A stretch of 21,278 bases of DNA from an uncultured Bacteroidales bacterium (GCA_946184195.1 CAMHEP010000010.1:1-21278); one strand, 5' to 3'. Counted from the first letter of the stretch, positions 14,669 to 21,278 are shown. Program-made: numbers and translations. The notes: generated by a model from the letters alone, not told the origin.

Positions 14669-16969
14669 TATCATAAACTTGCACACGGCATGCGAACCTC
14701 CGTCAGCAGTGTTACATAGTACCGTGTAAATACCGCTGGCAACGCGTCTCCCGCTGAAGTCTTTTCCGTCCCATGTGGCTAAACCGCCGTTGGAGTGTGT
14801 CTTGCAGACAATATTACCGCCACTATCGGTGATATAGAGTGTGGTCTCGTTCATGAGTCCGGCTATCGTGATGATACCTTGGAACTGCGGCTGAACAGGG
14901 TTGGGGTAAACGTAGATATTATCAAAATCGTCCTTGGATGCAGCTGCATCGCTTTGATAGGATACTAATCCGCCACCCGTTCCGATAAAGACTTCACCTG
15001 TGGAGGGGAGAATAGCTATAGCTTGTATATCGTTGGTCGGTAGAGGAGAATTCTCAATGGTGAAATGTTCAATAGTCTCTACACCATTGGCACTCATCAG
15101 GTATATACCCGAGCTGGCTGTTCCTATCCATTTGCGACCTGAACCGTCTTCGGCAATGGCTGTGATGGTTTCATTTCCCAATAGGTAATCCGCCAAATTA
15201 GTCCCATCATTACGGGGTATCTTGACACGCCTGCAACTATTGTTGGAAAAGAGGTTCTCTATATTATCAAAAATAAGTATGCCGTTTTCTGTACCTAACC
15301 ATACCTGCCCGTTGGACATCTGGGCTATGCTATAAATAAACTGGGGTTGTATACCCTTGTTGTCTTGGTCAACAAAGACTGTATGATAAACGGCACGGTC
15401 GTCACGTTGGTTGATGATGGTCCCGCGGTCGTCAAAAACACCAAGTCCGGTGTTAGAGCGTGTATTGGTGATGATTTTGATATGGTCGTTCTGATTCCAT
15501 ATGAGCAGATCATGCATACGGCTCTTGTTGCTGACGGCGCTGTTTTCAATCTTCACCCAACTTCTGTCTTTCATCAGCACCTTCACACCGGTCTGGGATT
15601 TATTATTCATCCATAGGTTTCCGTCTTTATCAAATTGGAGGGCATCTATCCATACATGTTCATCATAGATAACATCTAAGGTACGGTAGTCGTACAGGGT
15701 ATCCACCTTGTTCCCGTGGAACTCCAGCAGTCCGCTGGTAAAATTAGGTGAACTGGTTCCGTAGCTGGCGATAAAGAAGTGATTGGGGTCCTGAGGATCA
15801 ATGGCACCATCCGAGTAATCATTGGTCGGTTTACCCACCTGACGGGTAATCTCATCTTGGGTGATATTGTGCCATTCGCCGTCTTGATAGATCATGACAT
15901 ATCCGGGACGGTTAAAAGCCGTGGCATCATAACCGCCCGGAACAACCATCACTTGCTTGCCTTGTACGCGGATACGATAAGCATAGTTAACTGCCGGACC
16001 ATTAGGCTGGAAATAAGTCGACTCTTGGGTTAGATTATTGTAGCGGCAGAGTCCTACTTTGGCATCCGGACTGGCCATCCATATATCCGAACCTGAAGAG
16101 ATCACATCCATGGCATATATGTTATTGCGCACGTAGCGCACGGTGCCGTTTATTACTTGGTAGATGGTGTTGTTGTTTTCGCTGAGGAAGATTTCTTCCT
16201 GACCAAAGCCGTTGGTCCATGTGTGACCGCTGAATGATTCTGTCCAACTATCGGACTTGGTCCATACCTGATTGCCTCGTAGCATGAGGAGTTTACCGTC
16301 TGTAAAACCGATATAATGAATGTCTCCGCTACCCGGTAAACTTTTCATTTGTTTCCATACATTGTAATCTGCCAGATTATCTTGTAAGGATGCGGTGTAA
16401 AGGGCGTTTTGCGTACGGGCATAGATGGTTGTTGCGTCTACTGCCACTTGCAGCACGTTGACAGCCGAACTCTGTTTGCCTATGTAATAGGTATCGGTTA
16501 TCTCCTGTTTCTTGACATTGATTACTACAATTCCGAAGGGCATAGCCAAATAAGCTTTACCGTTCGCTATACACATACTGTTTGCGTTGCGTTCTGAAGT
16601 TATCTGTGCGGTCGATAGGTCGGTTAGGGCATTTATATTGCCGCCTTGTATAAAGTCTATCAGTCCGTCGCTGTAGGCAATCACCACGGTGTGACTCGCC
16701 TTGTCATAGCCAATCTGTGCAATGGTCGAGCCGTGCAGACCCTCCTGTTTGGTGTGGTAAGTGATTTCCTCGGTTTGTTTGTCTACAGAGAATAAGGCAC
16801 CGCCTGCCAGAGCATATATCCTATCTCCTGCATTGGCTATATGTTGTACGTTGGTATAGGCAAGATGAGTCTTCCATTGTTTCATCGTGCCATATAGGGT
16901 TTCATCCGTGGCCATGACAGCGATAGCTGCCCACATGGCTATTAGAGTCAGGAGGAACGGTTTTCTCAT
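14663..16969 (-). CDS. porZ: PorZ-like T9SS component: two beta-propellers plus C-terminal sorting-type domain
   Basis: 768 aa, close to the length of Porphyromonas PorZ. Residues 1-20 are a signal peptide ending AVMA. Two propeller regions follow, built of repeated strands with turns such as DRIYALAGGALFSVD, GNLWMNNKSQTGVKVL, GQVWLGTENGILIFD, GRKWIGTASSGIYLM and GEVFIGTGGGLVSY (the last ones are reg_prop-like propeller blades). A linker leads to a type IX C-terminal domain from about 680 (IYVYPNPV, LYITDSGGNIV, WDGKDFSGRRVASGIY). PorZ works with PorU at the outer surface, bringing A-LPS to the attachment complex. Alternative name: two-component regulator propeller protein. It overlaps rdgB by 4 bp on the minus strand. 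T9SS partners lie outside the window. Confidence 0.8.
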   Translation of the reverse strand: MRKPFLLTLIAMWAAIAVMATDETLYGTMKQWKTHLAYTNVQHIANAGDRIYALAGGALFSVDKQTEEITYHTKQEGLHGSTIAQIGYDKASHTVVIAYSDGLIDFIQGGNINALTDLSTAQITSERNANSMCIANGKAYLAMPFGIVVINVKKQEITDTYYIGKQSSAVNVLQVAVDATTIYARTQNALYTASLQDNLADYNVWKQMKSLPGSGDIHYIGFTDGKLLMLRGNQVWTKSDSWTESFSGHTWTNGFGQEEIFLSENNNTIYQVINGTVRYVRNNIYAMDVISSGSDIWMASPDAKVGLCRYNNLTQESTYFQPNGPAVNYAYRIRVQGKQVMVVPGGYDATAFNRPGYVMIYQDGEWHNITQDEITRQVGKPTNDYSDGAIDPQDPNHFFIASYGTSSPNFTSGLLEFHGNKVDTLYDYRTLDVIYDEHVWIDALQFDKDGNLWMNNKSQTGVKVLMKDRSWVKIENSAVSNKSRMHDLLIWNQNDHIKIITNTRSNTGLGVFDDRGTIINQRDDRAVYHTVFVDQDNKGIQPQFIYSIAQMSNGQVWLGTENGILIFDNIENLFSNNSCRRVKIPRNDGTNLADYLLGNETITAIAEDGSGRKWIGTASSGIYLMSANGVETIEHFTIENSPLPTNDIQAIAILPSTGEVFIGTGGGLVSYQSDAAASKDDFDNIYVYPNPVQPQFQGIITIAGLMNETTLYITDSGGNIVCKTHSNGGLATWDGKDFSGRRVASGIYTVLCNTADGGSHAVCKFMIL

Positions 16970-17565
16970 TGCTTTAATATTTGTGTGCGCAGTGCCATCA
17001 GGGCACGGGCACGGTGACTAATGCTGTTTTTCGTTTCCGAGGACAGTTCGGCAAACGTGCGGTCATATCCTTCGGGGACGAAGATAGAGTCGTAACCGAA
17101 TCCCTTATCGCCGGCTTCCGCTGGGGCGATAGAACCTTCTACAAGTCCGTATACCTGTTCCTCCTTACCTTCGGGAGTGATATAGGTAATGACCGTTTTA
17201 AATCGTGCAGAACGTGTCTCTGCGCCTTCCAGCAGACTAAGCGCTTTATGCCTATTCGCAGCATCATTCTTGGGCTCACCTGCCCAACGGGCAGTGTATA
17301 CTCCGGGTTGACCGCCTAACGCGTCAATCTCCAATCCGGTGTCATCCGAAAAGATGCCATCGTATAGTAGGTCGGGATAGTGACCTCTAATCCATTGCCG
17401 GACATAACGAGCCTTGATGCGAGAATTAGCCTCCAGCGTCTCGCCGCTCTCCTCAATCTCATCGTGACAGCCAATAGCACTCAGACTAAGGATGGTGTGT
17501 TCCGAGAGAAGACGTTGTATCTCCTCTAACTTGTGACTATTATTGCTGGCGAATACGAATGTCAT
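16966..17565 (-). CDS. rdgB: XTP/dITP diphosphohydrolase (non-canonical purine NTP pyrophosphatase)
   Basis: 199 aa, the usual length. It hydrolyses dITP, dXTP and ITP to monophosphates, keeping deaminated purines out of DNA and RNA. Family motifs: the N-terminal FVFASNNSHKLEEI, the catalytic DDTGLEIDALGGQPGVYTARWAG, the GFGYDSIFVPEG loop and the C-terminal KNSISHRARAL. The start at 17565 begins exactly at the conserved first strand. It is the first gene of a two-gene minus-strand unit with the porZ-like gene, with a 4-bp overlap. It is divergent from the DUF2147 gene, and promoter elements for both lie in the 102-bp gap. Confidence 0.96.
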   Translation of the reverse strand: MTFVFASNNSHKLEEIQRLLSEHTILSLSAIGCHDEIEESGETLEANSRIKARYVRQWIRGHYPDLLYDGIFSDDTGLEIDALGGQPGVYTARWAGEPKNDAANRHKALSLLEGAETRSARFKTVITYITPEGKEEQVYGLVEGSIAPAEAGDKGFGYDSIFVPEGYDRTFAELSSETKNSISHRARALMALRTQILKQ

Positions 17566-17596
17566 CAGTGACTCGGGAATTATCTTTATTTCGTCG

Positions 17597-17604
17597 CAAA
17601 GTTA
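17597..17604 (-). promoter_or_regulatory. -7 element of the rdgB-porZ transcript
   Basis: Minus-strand reading is TAACTTTG (TAnnTTTG), 31 bp before the rdgB ATG at 17565. No clear TTTG is found 19-21 nt upstream. It lies 8 bp from the -33 box of the divergent DUF2147 promoter, so the two polymerase sites would compete. Confidence 0.5.
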
Positions 17605-17612
17605 CAACTTTT

Positions 17613-17644
17613 TTTGTGAATATAAAAATTATTTATTACTTTTG
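17613..17644 (+). promoter_or_regulatory. Promoter of the DUF2147 gene
   Basis: TTTG at 17613-17616, a 20-nt spacer, then TACTTTTG at 17637-17644, both matching consensus. The start site is expected near 17650, giving a leader of about 18 nt to the ATG at 17668. Confidence 0.78.
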
Positions 17645-17667
17645 CAAACAAAAATTATTTTTACTTT

Positions 17668-18099
17668 ATGAAAAAGTTCTTTTTATCTTTAGCTTTTCTG
17701 CTCACATGCACGCTGGCAATGGCTCAGGTTGACAAGATGTTGGGTGATTGGACTACTGTGGATGACAAGACCGGTGAGAAGCGTTCTATCGTGACTATCT
17801 ATCAGGGGCAGGACGGTCTCTATTATGGTAAGGTGAAACAATTGCTGGTTGGTAAGCGCGATGTCGTATGTGAGGCTTGCGAAGGAGCTGACCACCTCAA
17901 ACCCATTGAGGGACTTGTTATTGTTCGCGGTATGAAGGCGGAGGAAGGTGAACTAAAGGGAGGGCGAGTCCTGGATCCTGAGTCCGGCAAATTATATTAC
18001 GCACGTATCTACATGAAAGAAGGCCACCTCGTGCTCCGTGGTAGCCTTGATAAACGTGGGTTCTTGGGTCGTAATCAGACTTGGAACCGTTTTCAATAA
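17668..18099 (+). CDS. Secreted DUF2147 family protein
   Basis: 143 aa. Residues 1-19 form a signal peptide (MKKFFLS, Leu-rich core, cleavage after AMA-Q), so the mature protein is periplasmic. The mature chain fits DUF2147: the opening GDWTTVDDKTGEKRSIVTIYQ strand, YYGKVKQLL, a central CEAC pair, KGGRVLDPESGKLYYARIY and a closing LVLRGSL..FLGRNQTWNRF. This family is a small lipocalin-like barrel of unknown function. Two close cysteines (VVCEACEG, near residues 70-73) could form a disulfide or bind metal. It is a single-gene unit with its own promoter, convergent with the HIT gene only 16 bp away and with no clear terminator between them. Confidence 0.88.
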   Translation: MKKFFLSLAFLLTCTLAMAQVDKMLGDWTTVDDKTGEKRSIVTIYQGQDGLYYGKVKQLLVGKRDVVCEACEGADHLKPIEGLVIVRGMKAEEGELKGGRVLDPESGKLYYARIYMKEGHLVLRGSLDKRGFLGRNQTWNRFQ

Positions 18100-18115
18100 T
18101 ACGTCTCCTGTTTGC

Positions 18116-18523
18116 TTATAGTGGATCAATAGCTTGAGCTATAGAGTTGGCTATCTCGCTCATCTCTACGGCATCAAGCTGTAGTTTCTTATTGAGGAAA
18201 TTCATGTCTCCCTCACTATTGAGTGGGACAAGGTGAACATGCACATGATTTACCTCCATCCCCAATACAGCCATACCGACGCGCTTGCAGCCGGTTGCTT
18301 GCTGGATGCCATGAGCCACTTTCTTCGCAAAAATCATTAGGTCGGCTAATACTTGGTCGTCCAATGCAAAGATATAGTCTGCCTCCGGCTCCGGCAGTTT
18401 TGGGATAACCAGTGTGTGACCTTTCTGCAGCGGGTTGATGTCCAGGAAGGCATAGTGCTTTTCATCCTCTGCTACTTTGTAGCTGGGGATCTCACCATTG
18501 ATGATACGTGTAAACAGTGTCAT
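18116..18523 (-). CDS. HIT family nucleotide-binding hydrolase (Hint-like)
   Basis: 135 aa. It has the histidine-triad HVHVH at residues 93-97 (NHVHVHLVP). The N-terminal FTRIINGEIPSYKV segment and LDINPLQKGHTLVIPK are typical of Hint-branch proteins, which cleave nucleoside phosphoramidates or AMP-lysine. Length is normal. It is the last gene of the minus-strand greA unit, 12 bp after greA. The exact substrate cannot be read from the sequence. Confidence 0.94.
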   Translation of the reverse strand: MTLFTRIINGEIPSYKVAEDEKHYAFLDINPLQKGHTLVIPKLPEPEADYIFALDDQVLADLMIFAKKVAHGIQQATGCKRVGMAVLGMEVNHVHVHLVPLNSEGDMNFLNKKLQLDAVEMSEIANSIAQAIDPL

Positions 18524-18535
18524 AAGGAGTAGTTA

Positions 18536-19006
18536 TTAACGGCTTATCTCGATAATCTTGAATTCTATCAGTCCTGCGGGAACTTGCACTTGAGCGGTCT
18601 CACCCACTTTCTTGCCCATCAGACCCTTGGCGATAGGGGTGGTAACAGCTATCTTTCCCTCCATGATGTTCGCCTCGCCTTCGGTGACCAGTTGATATAC
18701 TTTCTCTTGACCGTTTTTGGTGTTTTGCACACGTACTTTGGTCAGAATCTGTACCTCGTCGGTCTTAATGGTACTCTCGTCAATGATACGTGCGTCCATA
18801 ATCTTGGCTTTGAGCATGGCTATCTTGCTCTCTAGGTGACCTTGCTCTTCCTTGGCGGCATCGTATTCGGCATTCTCGCTCAAATCACCTTTGTCGCGAG
18901 CCTCAGCGATAGCGGCTATCACTCGTGGGCGCTCTGTCCCCTCAAGGAACTGGAGCTCTTCTTTTAGTTTTTGTAGACCTTCTGCGGTCATGTACGTTGT
19001 TGCCAT
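18536..19006 (-). CDS. greA: Transcription elongation factor GreA
   Basis: 156 aa, normal length. It enters the RNA polymerase secondary channel and stimulates cleavage of backtracked transcripts. The N-terminal coiled coil carries the acidic tip DLSENAEYDAAKEEQ with D41 and E44. The C-terminal FKBP-like domain has the VRVQNTKNGQEKVYQLV and SPIA-like VTTPIAKGLMGKKVG signatures. The start is the ATG at 19006; an in-frame TTG two codons upstream overlaps the preceding small ORF's stop and is not used. Two bases separate it from that small ORF, so the two are almost certainly translated from the same message. The message has a structured leader (19129-19255). Confidence 0.96.
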   Translation of the reverse strand: MATTYMTAEGLQKLKEELQFLEGTERPRVIAAIAEARDKGDLSENAEYDAAKEEQGHLESKIAMLKAKIMDARIIDESTIKTDEVQILTKVRVQNTKNGQEKVYQLVTEGEANIMEGKIAVTTPIAKGLMGKKVGETAQVQVPAGLIEFKIIEISR

Positions 19007-19008
19007 AA

Positions 19009-19128
19009 TCAATATTTACGGTTAAAAATTTCACTCGCCAGAAACATCTGACGAGCGGCCTCCGGACTGGTTAAGTCGGGAAGCTGGTTCTCTTCTATAT
19101 GTTGTATGTCTTTATTTTCTATCTCCAT
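19009..19128 (-). CDS. Small 39-aa hypothetical protein upstream of greA
   Basis: ATG at 19128 to TGA at 19009, 2 bp before the greA ATG. The sequence is acidic in its first half (MEIENKDIQHIEENQ) and ends in a basic/aromatic helix (ASEIFNRKY). No signal peptide, membrane segment or cysteine is present. I do not recognise the family. The position, length and tight spacing to greA suggest a real small gene or a translated leader that couples to greA. The frame stays open upstream to an ATG at 19218 (69 aa in all), but that extension runs through two terminator-like hairpins and looks non-coding. Confidence 0.6.
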   Translation of the reverse strand: MEIENKDIQHIEENQLPDLTSPEAARQMFLASEIFNRKY

Positions 19129-19149
19129 ATTATATATAGGCAGTACTAT

Positions 19150-19171
19150 AAAAAAATAACCCCTACCGGGG
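19150..19171 (-). terminator. Second hairpin in the greA leader (attenuator-like)
   Basis: Read on the minus strand: CCCC, loop GGTA, GGGG (stem 19160-19163 with 19168-19171), then TTATTTTTTT. Only four base pairs but all G-C, followed by a T-rich stretch. It could be a weak terminator or pause site 22 nt upstream of the small ORF. Confidence 0.45.
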
Positions 19172-19181
19172 AGAGTTTTTG

Positions 19182-19214
19182 AAAAACAACAGGAAACTTC
19201 ACAGCCTCCTGTTG
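19182..19214 (-). terminator. First hairpin in the greA leader (terminator-like)
   Basis: Minus strand: CAACAGGA, a 12-nt loop, TCCTGTTG, then TTTTTC. The 8-bp stem is perfect (19187-19194 with 19207-19214). It lies downstream of a good promoter on the same strand, so it cannot only be ending miaB transcription; it would end or pause transcripts about 70 nt after their start. An AGGAGG sequence is formed where stem meets loop. Confidence 0.6.
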
Positions 19215-19261
19215 CCATTAAACCTAAACCTTAACTATGAAAATTTTATTTGTTTTCGGTG

Positions 19262-19293
19262 CAAAGGTACAACTTTTATTTGATATATGCAAA
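19262..19293 (-). promoter_or_regulatory. Promoter of the small ORF-greA-HIT transcript
   Basis: Minus strand: TTTG (19293-19290), a 20-nt spacer, TACCTTTG (19269-19262), both exact. The predicted start is near 19255, giving a leader of about 127 nt before the small ORF. The 267-bp stretch 19129-19395 therefore holds, from greA outward: the two hairpins, this promoter, A/T tracts with near-helical spacing (19303-19359), and the end of miaB. Confidence 0.78.
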
Positions 19294-19301
19294 TATTTTG
19301 C

Positions 19302-19359
19302 GAAAAAAAATCACTTTTTGTGCGTTTTTTTTCATTTTTTTCAAAAAATGGGCATTTTT
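19302..19359. promoter_or_regulatory. Phased A/T tracts and two AT-rich inverted repeats upstream of the greA promoter
   Basis: A- or T-runs are centred near 19306, 19317, 19328, 19338, 19346 and 19357, roughly one helical turn apart, which is the layout of intrinsically bent DNA. Inside are two perfect inverted repeats: GAAAAAAAA (19302-19310) with TTTTTTTTC (19325-19333), and CATTTTTT (19333-19340) with AAAAAATG (19343-19350). This may be an upstream activating element for the promoter at 19262-19293. The spacing is visible; bending is inferred. Confidence 0.5.
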
Positions 19360-19375
19360 GAACACACAGAACTCC

Positions 19376-19406
19376 AAAAAACGAACAAATTTTCGCTATG
19401 AGCGAA
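19376..19406 (-). terminator. Weak candidate terminator of miaB
   Basis: TTCGCT (19392-19397) and AGCGAA (19101 offset not used; bases 19401-19406) form a 6-bp stem with a 3-nt loop spanning the miaB stop codon. On the minus strand a TTTTTT run follows 10 nt later (19381-19376), and an alternative CGAA/TTCG stem sits directly next to that run. Neither is strong. Confidence 0.35.
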
Positions 19407-20748
19407 CAATTTCACCCTTGAGTGTCGCGGCAGTTGCGGAAAGAATTTTGACATTAACGAACTCTCCGATGTGTCGTCCTTCGCGCGGGAAGACGACTGT
19501 CTTGTATTGTGATGTTCGTCCGAACATATCTTCCCTGCTGCGCTTGGAGTATCCCTCGACCAGCACCTCGACCACTTTTCCCACTTCTCGCAGATTGCTC
19601 TCGAGCGAGAGGGTGTTCTGCAGGGCAATTATTTCGTTGAGCCGGCGTACTTTTTCTTCTTCGCTGACATTGTCGGGCAGATGTTTGCTGGCATAGGTGC
19701 CCGGGCGCTCGGAGTATTTGAACATGAACGCTGTGTCGAACCCAACCTCGCGCATGAGTGATAGTGTCTGGGCGTGGTCGTCGAGTGTCTCGTCGTGAAA
19801 TCCGCAGAACACGTCCGTTCCGATTGTTGCGTCGGGCACAATACGCCGTATGGCAGCAATGCGCTCGAGATACCACTCGCGTGTGTATTTGCGGTTCATG
19901 AGTTTGAGGATCTTGTTGCTGCCGCTTTGAACGGGTAAGTGGATAAACTTGCAGATGTTCGGGTTGTCGGCAATGACTTGCAAGGTCTTGTCTGACATGT
20001 CTTTCGGGTGCGAAGTGGTGAAGCGGATACGCATATCCGGCACGGCTTGTGCAACCGTTTGTAGCAGGTCGGCAAAATCAAGGGATTGACGATTAGGATA
20101 TTTACCATTTACGGTTTGGTCGGCTGCAGGTTGCCAGCAGTAGGAGTTGACGTTCTGCCCGAGGAGTGTGACCTCCTTGTAGCCGCGGGCCTGCAGGTCG
20201 CGCACCTCGCTAAGGATACTTTGTACGTCGCGTGAGCGTTCGCGTCCGCGGGTGTAGGGCACAACGCAGTAGGAGCAGAAGTTGTTGCATCCGCGCATAA
20301 TACTAACGAACCCCGATATCTGTTTGCCCAGGCGTGCAGGGAGAACATCGGCGTAGGTCTCGGTGGTGCTGAGTTGCACGTTGATAGCCTGGTGCCCTTG
20401 CTCGCACTGAGCGATGAGGTTAGGCAGGTCGAGGTAAGCGTCTGGGCCGGCAACGAAATCAACTTTGTAGTCGCGCAGCAGTTGTTCGCCCATGCGCTCC
20501 GCCATGCAGCCTATGACACCGATCATGCGACGCTTGCCGTGCTTGCCGCCCGCCAATTCCTGCAGGCGGTGCTGAACGCGTTGCTCGGCATTATCACGAA
20601 TGGAGCAGGTGTTAAGAAGAATGATGTCCGCCTTGTTGATGTCGTCGGTGTAATCGGCATCGGTGGTTCGCAGGATAGCCGCTACCACCTCGCTGTCAGC
20701 CACGTTCATCTGGCAGCCGTAGGTCTCTATATAAAATGTTTTTGCCAT
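19396..20748 (-). CDS. miaB: tRNA-2-methylthio-N6-dimethylallyladenosine synthase (MiaB)
   Basis: 450 aa, normal length. It adds the 2-methylthio group to i6A37 in tRNAs that read U-starting codons. The N-terminal UPF0004 domain has the three cluster cysteines C12 (YGCQMN), C48 (NTCSIRDNA) and C81 (IGCMAERMG). The radical SAM cluster is C154, C158 and C161 in GCNNFCSYCVVPYTRGRERSR. The TRAM domain is at the C-terminus (about 385-450). The CQMNVADSE and GCMAERMG wording separates MiaB from RimO and MtaB. It lies 12 bp after the AraC-type gene on the same strand, so it is probably co-transcribed with it. The sequence here looks visibly richer in G+C than the neighbouring genes. Confidence 0.96.
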   Translation of the reverse strand: MAKTFYIETYGCQMNVADSEVVAAILRTTDADYTDDINKADIILLNTCSIRDNAEQRVQHRLQELAGGKHGKRRMIGVIGCMAERMGEQLLRDYKVDFVAGPDAYLDLPNLIAQCEQGHQAINVQLSTTETYADVLPARLGKQISGFVSIMRGCNNFCSYCVVPYTRGRERSRDVQSILSEVRDLQARGYKEVTLLGQNVNSYCWQPAADQTVNGKYPNRQSLDFADLLQTVAQAVPDMRIRFTTSHPKDMSDKTLQVIADNPNICKFIHLPVQSGSNKILKLMNRKYTREWYLERIAAIRRIVPDATIGTDVFCGFHDETLDDHAQTLSLMREVGFDTAFMFKYSERPGTYASKHLPDNVSEEEKVRRLNEIIALQNTLSLESNLREVGKVVEVLVEGYSKRSREDMFGRTSQYKTVVFPREGRHIGEFVNVKILSATAATLKGEIVRS

Positions 20749-20760
20749 GAATGGGTGATG

Positions 20761-21278
20761 TTAGGCAGTAACTCTGTATGCTTTGGGTGTAACGGAAGTG
20801 TGGGTCTTGAAGAACCTGTTGAAGAATGCCACGTTATCGAATCCGAGCGACAAGCCTATCTCTTTGACCTGCAGATTGGTGAGTTTGAGTTTGGCTTTGG
20901 CATCGGTGATGATTGCCTCAACGATGAGATCGCCTGCAGTCTTGTTGCTGACCTGCTTGATGGTTGCGCACAAGTGCGGCAGAGTGATATGCATGACTTC
21001 GGCGTACTTGGAAACGTGGTGCCACTCGTGGTAATGCTTGAGTACGAGGTTGCAATACTCGTAGTAGATCTCGTTCTTGCGATCCTGTGGACGCAGCGTG
21101 GTTTCGGATTGCGAATGGAAGAAGCCGTTGTACGTCATTTGCAAAATGTTGTACATGTTGACCATCTTTTCTGTGTTGAGAAGTGAAGGCGTGCAGTTGG
21201 TGGCATCGATCATGAGCTTGCAGGTATCGACCATGATGTGTGCCTGCTCGTTGGTAAGAGTAACTATAGGCGAGTGCA
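20761..21278 (-). CDS. AraC-family transcriptional regulator, C-terminal part (partial)
   Basis: The frame is open from the window edge to a TAA-type stop at 20761, so the N-terminus is outside. A Met at 21234 is internal: the upstream codons up to the edge remain open and read plausibly. The last 100 residues are an AraC/XylS double helix-turn-helix: the first HTH around VSKYAEVMHITLPHLCATIKQV, then the linking helix TAGDLIVEAII, and the second HTH VKEIGLSLGFDNVAFFNRFFKTHTSVTPKAYR, the most conserved signature. The upstream part is the sensor region of the type common in Bacteroidota, whose ligand is unknown. It is followed by miaB after 12 bp. Confidence 0.92.
   Translation of the reverse strand, partial: HSPIVTLTNEQAHIMVDTCKLMIDATNCTPSLLNTEKMVNMYNILQMTYNGFFHSQSETTLRPQDRKNEIYYEYCNLVLKHYHEWHHVSKYAEVMHITLPHLCATIKQVSNKTAGDLIVEAIITDAKAKLKLTNLQVKEIGLSLGFDNVAFFNRFFKTHTSVTPKAYRVTA

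Noticed and set aside
18100..18145. Terminator between DUF2147 and HIT genes
   Set aside because: ATAGCT/AGCTAT at 18128-18141 leaves only a 2-nt loop, lies in the HIT coding end, and has no T-run after it on either strand.
19007..19012. TTG start two codons upstream of the greA ATG
   Set aside because: It overlaps the stop of the small ORF; the ATG at 19006 matches the usual GreA N-terminus.
20374..21186. 270-aa plus-strand ORF over miaB and the AraC gene
   Set aside because: It spans two recognised minus-strand genes and its composition (Val/Leu/Asp) is that of an antisense frame.
1..21278. CRISPR arrays, insertion sequences, attachment sites, tRNA or rRNA genes
   Set aside because: No spaced direct repeats, transposase-like protein, terminal inverted repeats or tRNA-like cloverleaf were seen on either strand.

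Overview
The window is ordinary chromosomal DNA of a Gram-negative anaerobe of the Bacteroidota, most likely order Bacteroidales. The evidence is the set of families (DUF4270 lipoprotein, PorZ-like propeller protein with a type IX-style C-terminal domain, TGS-type nucleoside kinase, short GyrB, INS-less ProRS, metal-type KdsA). The promoters agree: several intergenic regions carry the Bacteroidota -33/-7 pair (TTTG, about 19-20 nt, TAnnTTTG) instead of an E. coli-like promoter, and strong Shine-Dalgarno sequences are generally absent. I see no mobile element, tRNA, rRNA, CRISPR array or prophage. Coding density is very high, and the two longest gaps are 267 and 235 bases.

Layout: (1) 1-117 is the 3' end of gcvH, closed by a bidirectional terminator. 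(2) 198-2497, minus strand: a GT5-like N-terminal-half protein followed by a DUF4270 lipoprotein. (3) 2632-5980, plus strand: panC (pantothenate), pdxB (pyridoxal phosphate), proS; a textbook promoter inside the end of pdxB probably gives proS its own transcript. (4) 6216-14610, plus strand: gyrB, a LOG-family protein, a 438-aa repeat protein with a GH16-like domain, kdsA, kdsD, a TGS/nucleoside kinase, a SPOR-domain protein and folE, all closely spaced or overlapping and closed by a long terminator hairpin. (5) 14663-17565, minus strand: rdgB and porZ-like, overlapping by 4 bases. (6) 17668-18099, plus strand: a secreted DUF2147 protein. (7) 18116-19128, minus strand: a 39-codon ORF, greA and a HIT protein, transcribed through a structured leader. 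(8) 19396-21278, minus strand: an AraC-type regulator (cut by the window edge) and miaB.

Functionally the plus-strand block mixes housekeeping (gyrB, proS), cofactor synthesis (panC, pdxB, folE) and Kdo synthesis for lipopolysaccharide (kdsA + kdsD, two consecutive pathway enzymes with overlapping genes). The PorZ-like protein would act at the cell surface in type IX secretion, where A-LPS is attached to cargo.

The parts most worth a second look are: the 438-aa protein, which joins about nine short helical repeats to a GH16-like fold that has lost its catalytic acids; the gyrB start region, with a 32-nt near-alternating purine/pyrimidine segment and an 11-bp tandem repeat beside the promoter; and the greA leader, which has two terminator-like hairpins behind a promoter flanked by phased A-tracts. 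The GT5-like protein, which appears to lack the substrate-binding motif, is also notable. None of these is a proven new system.
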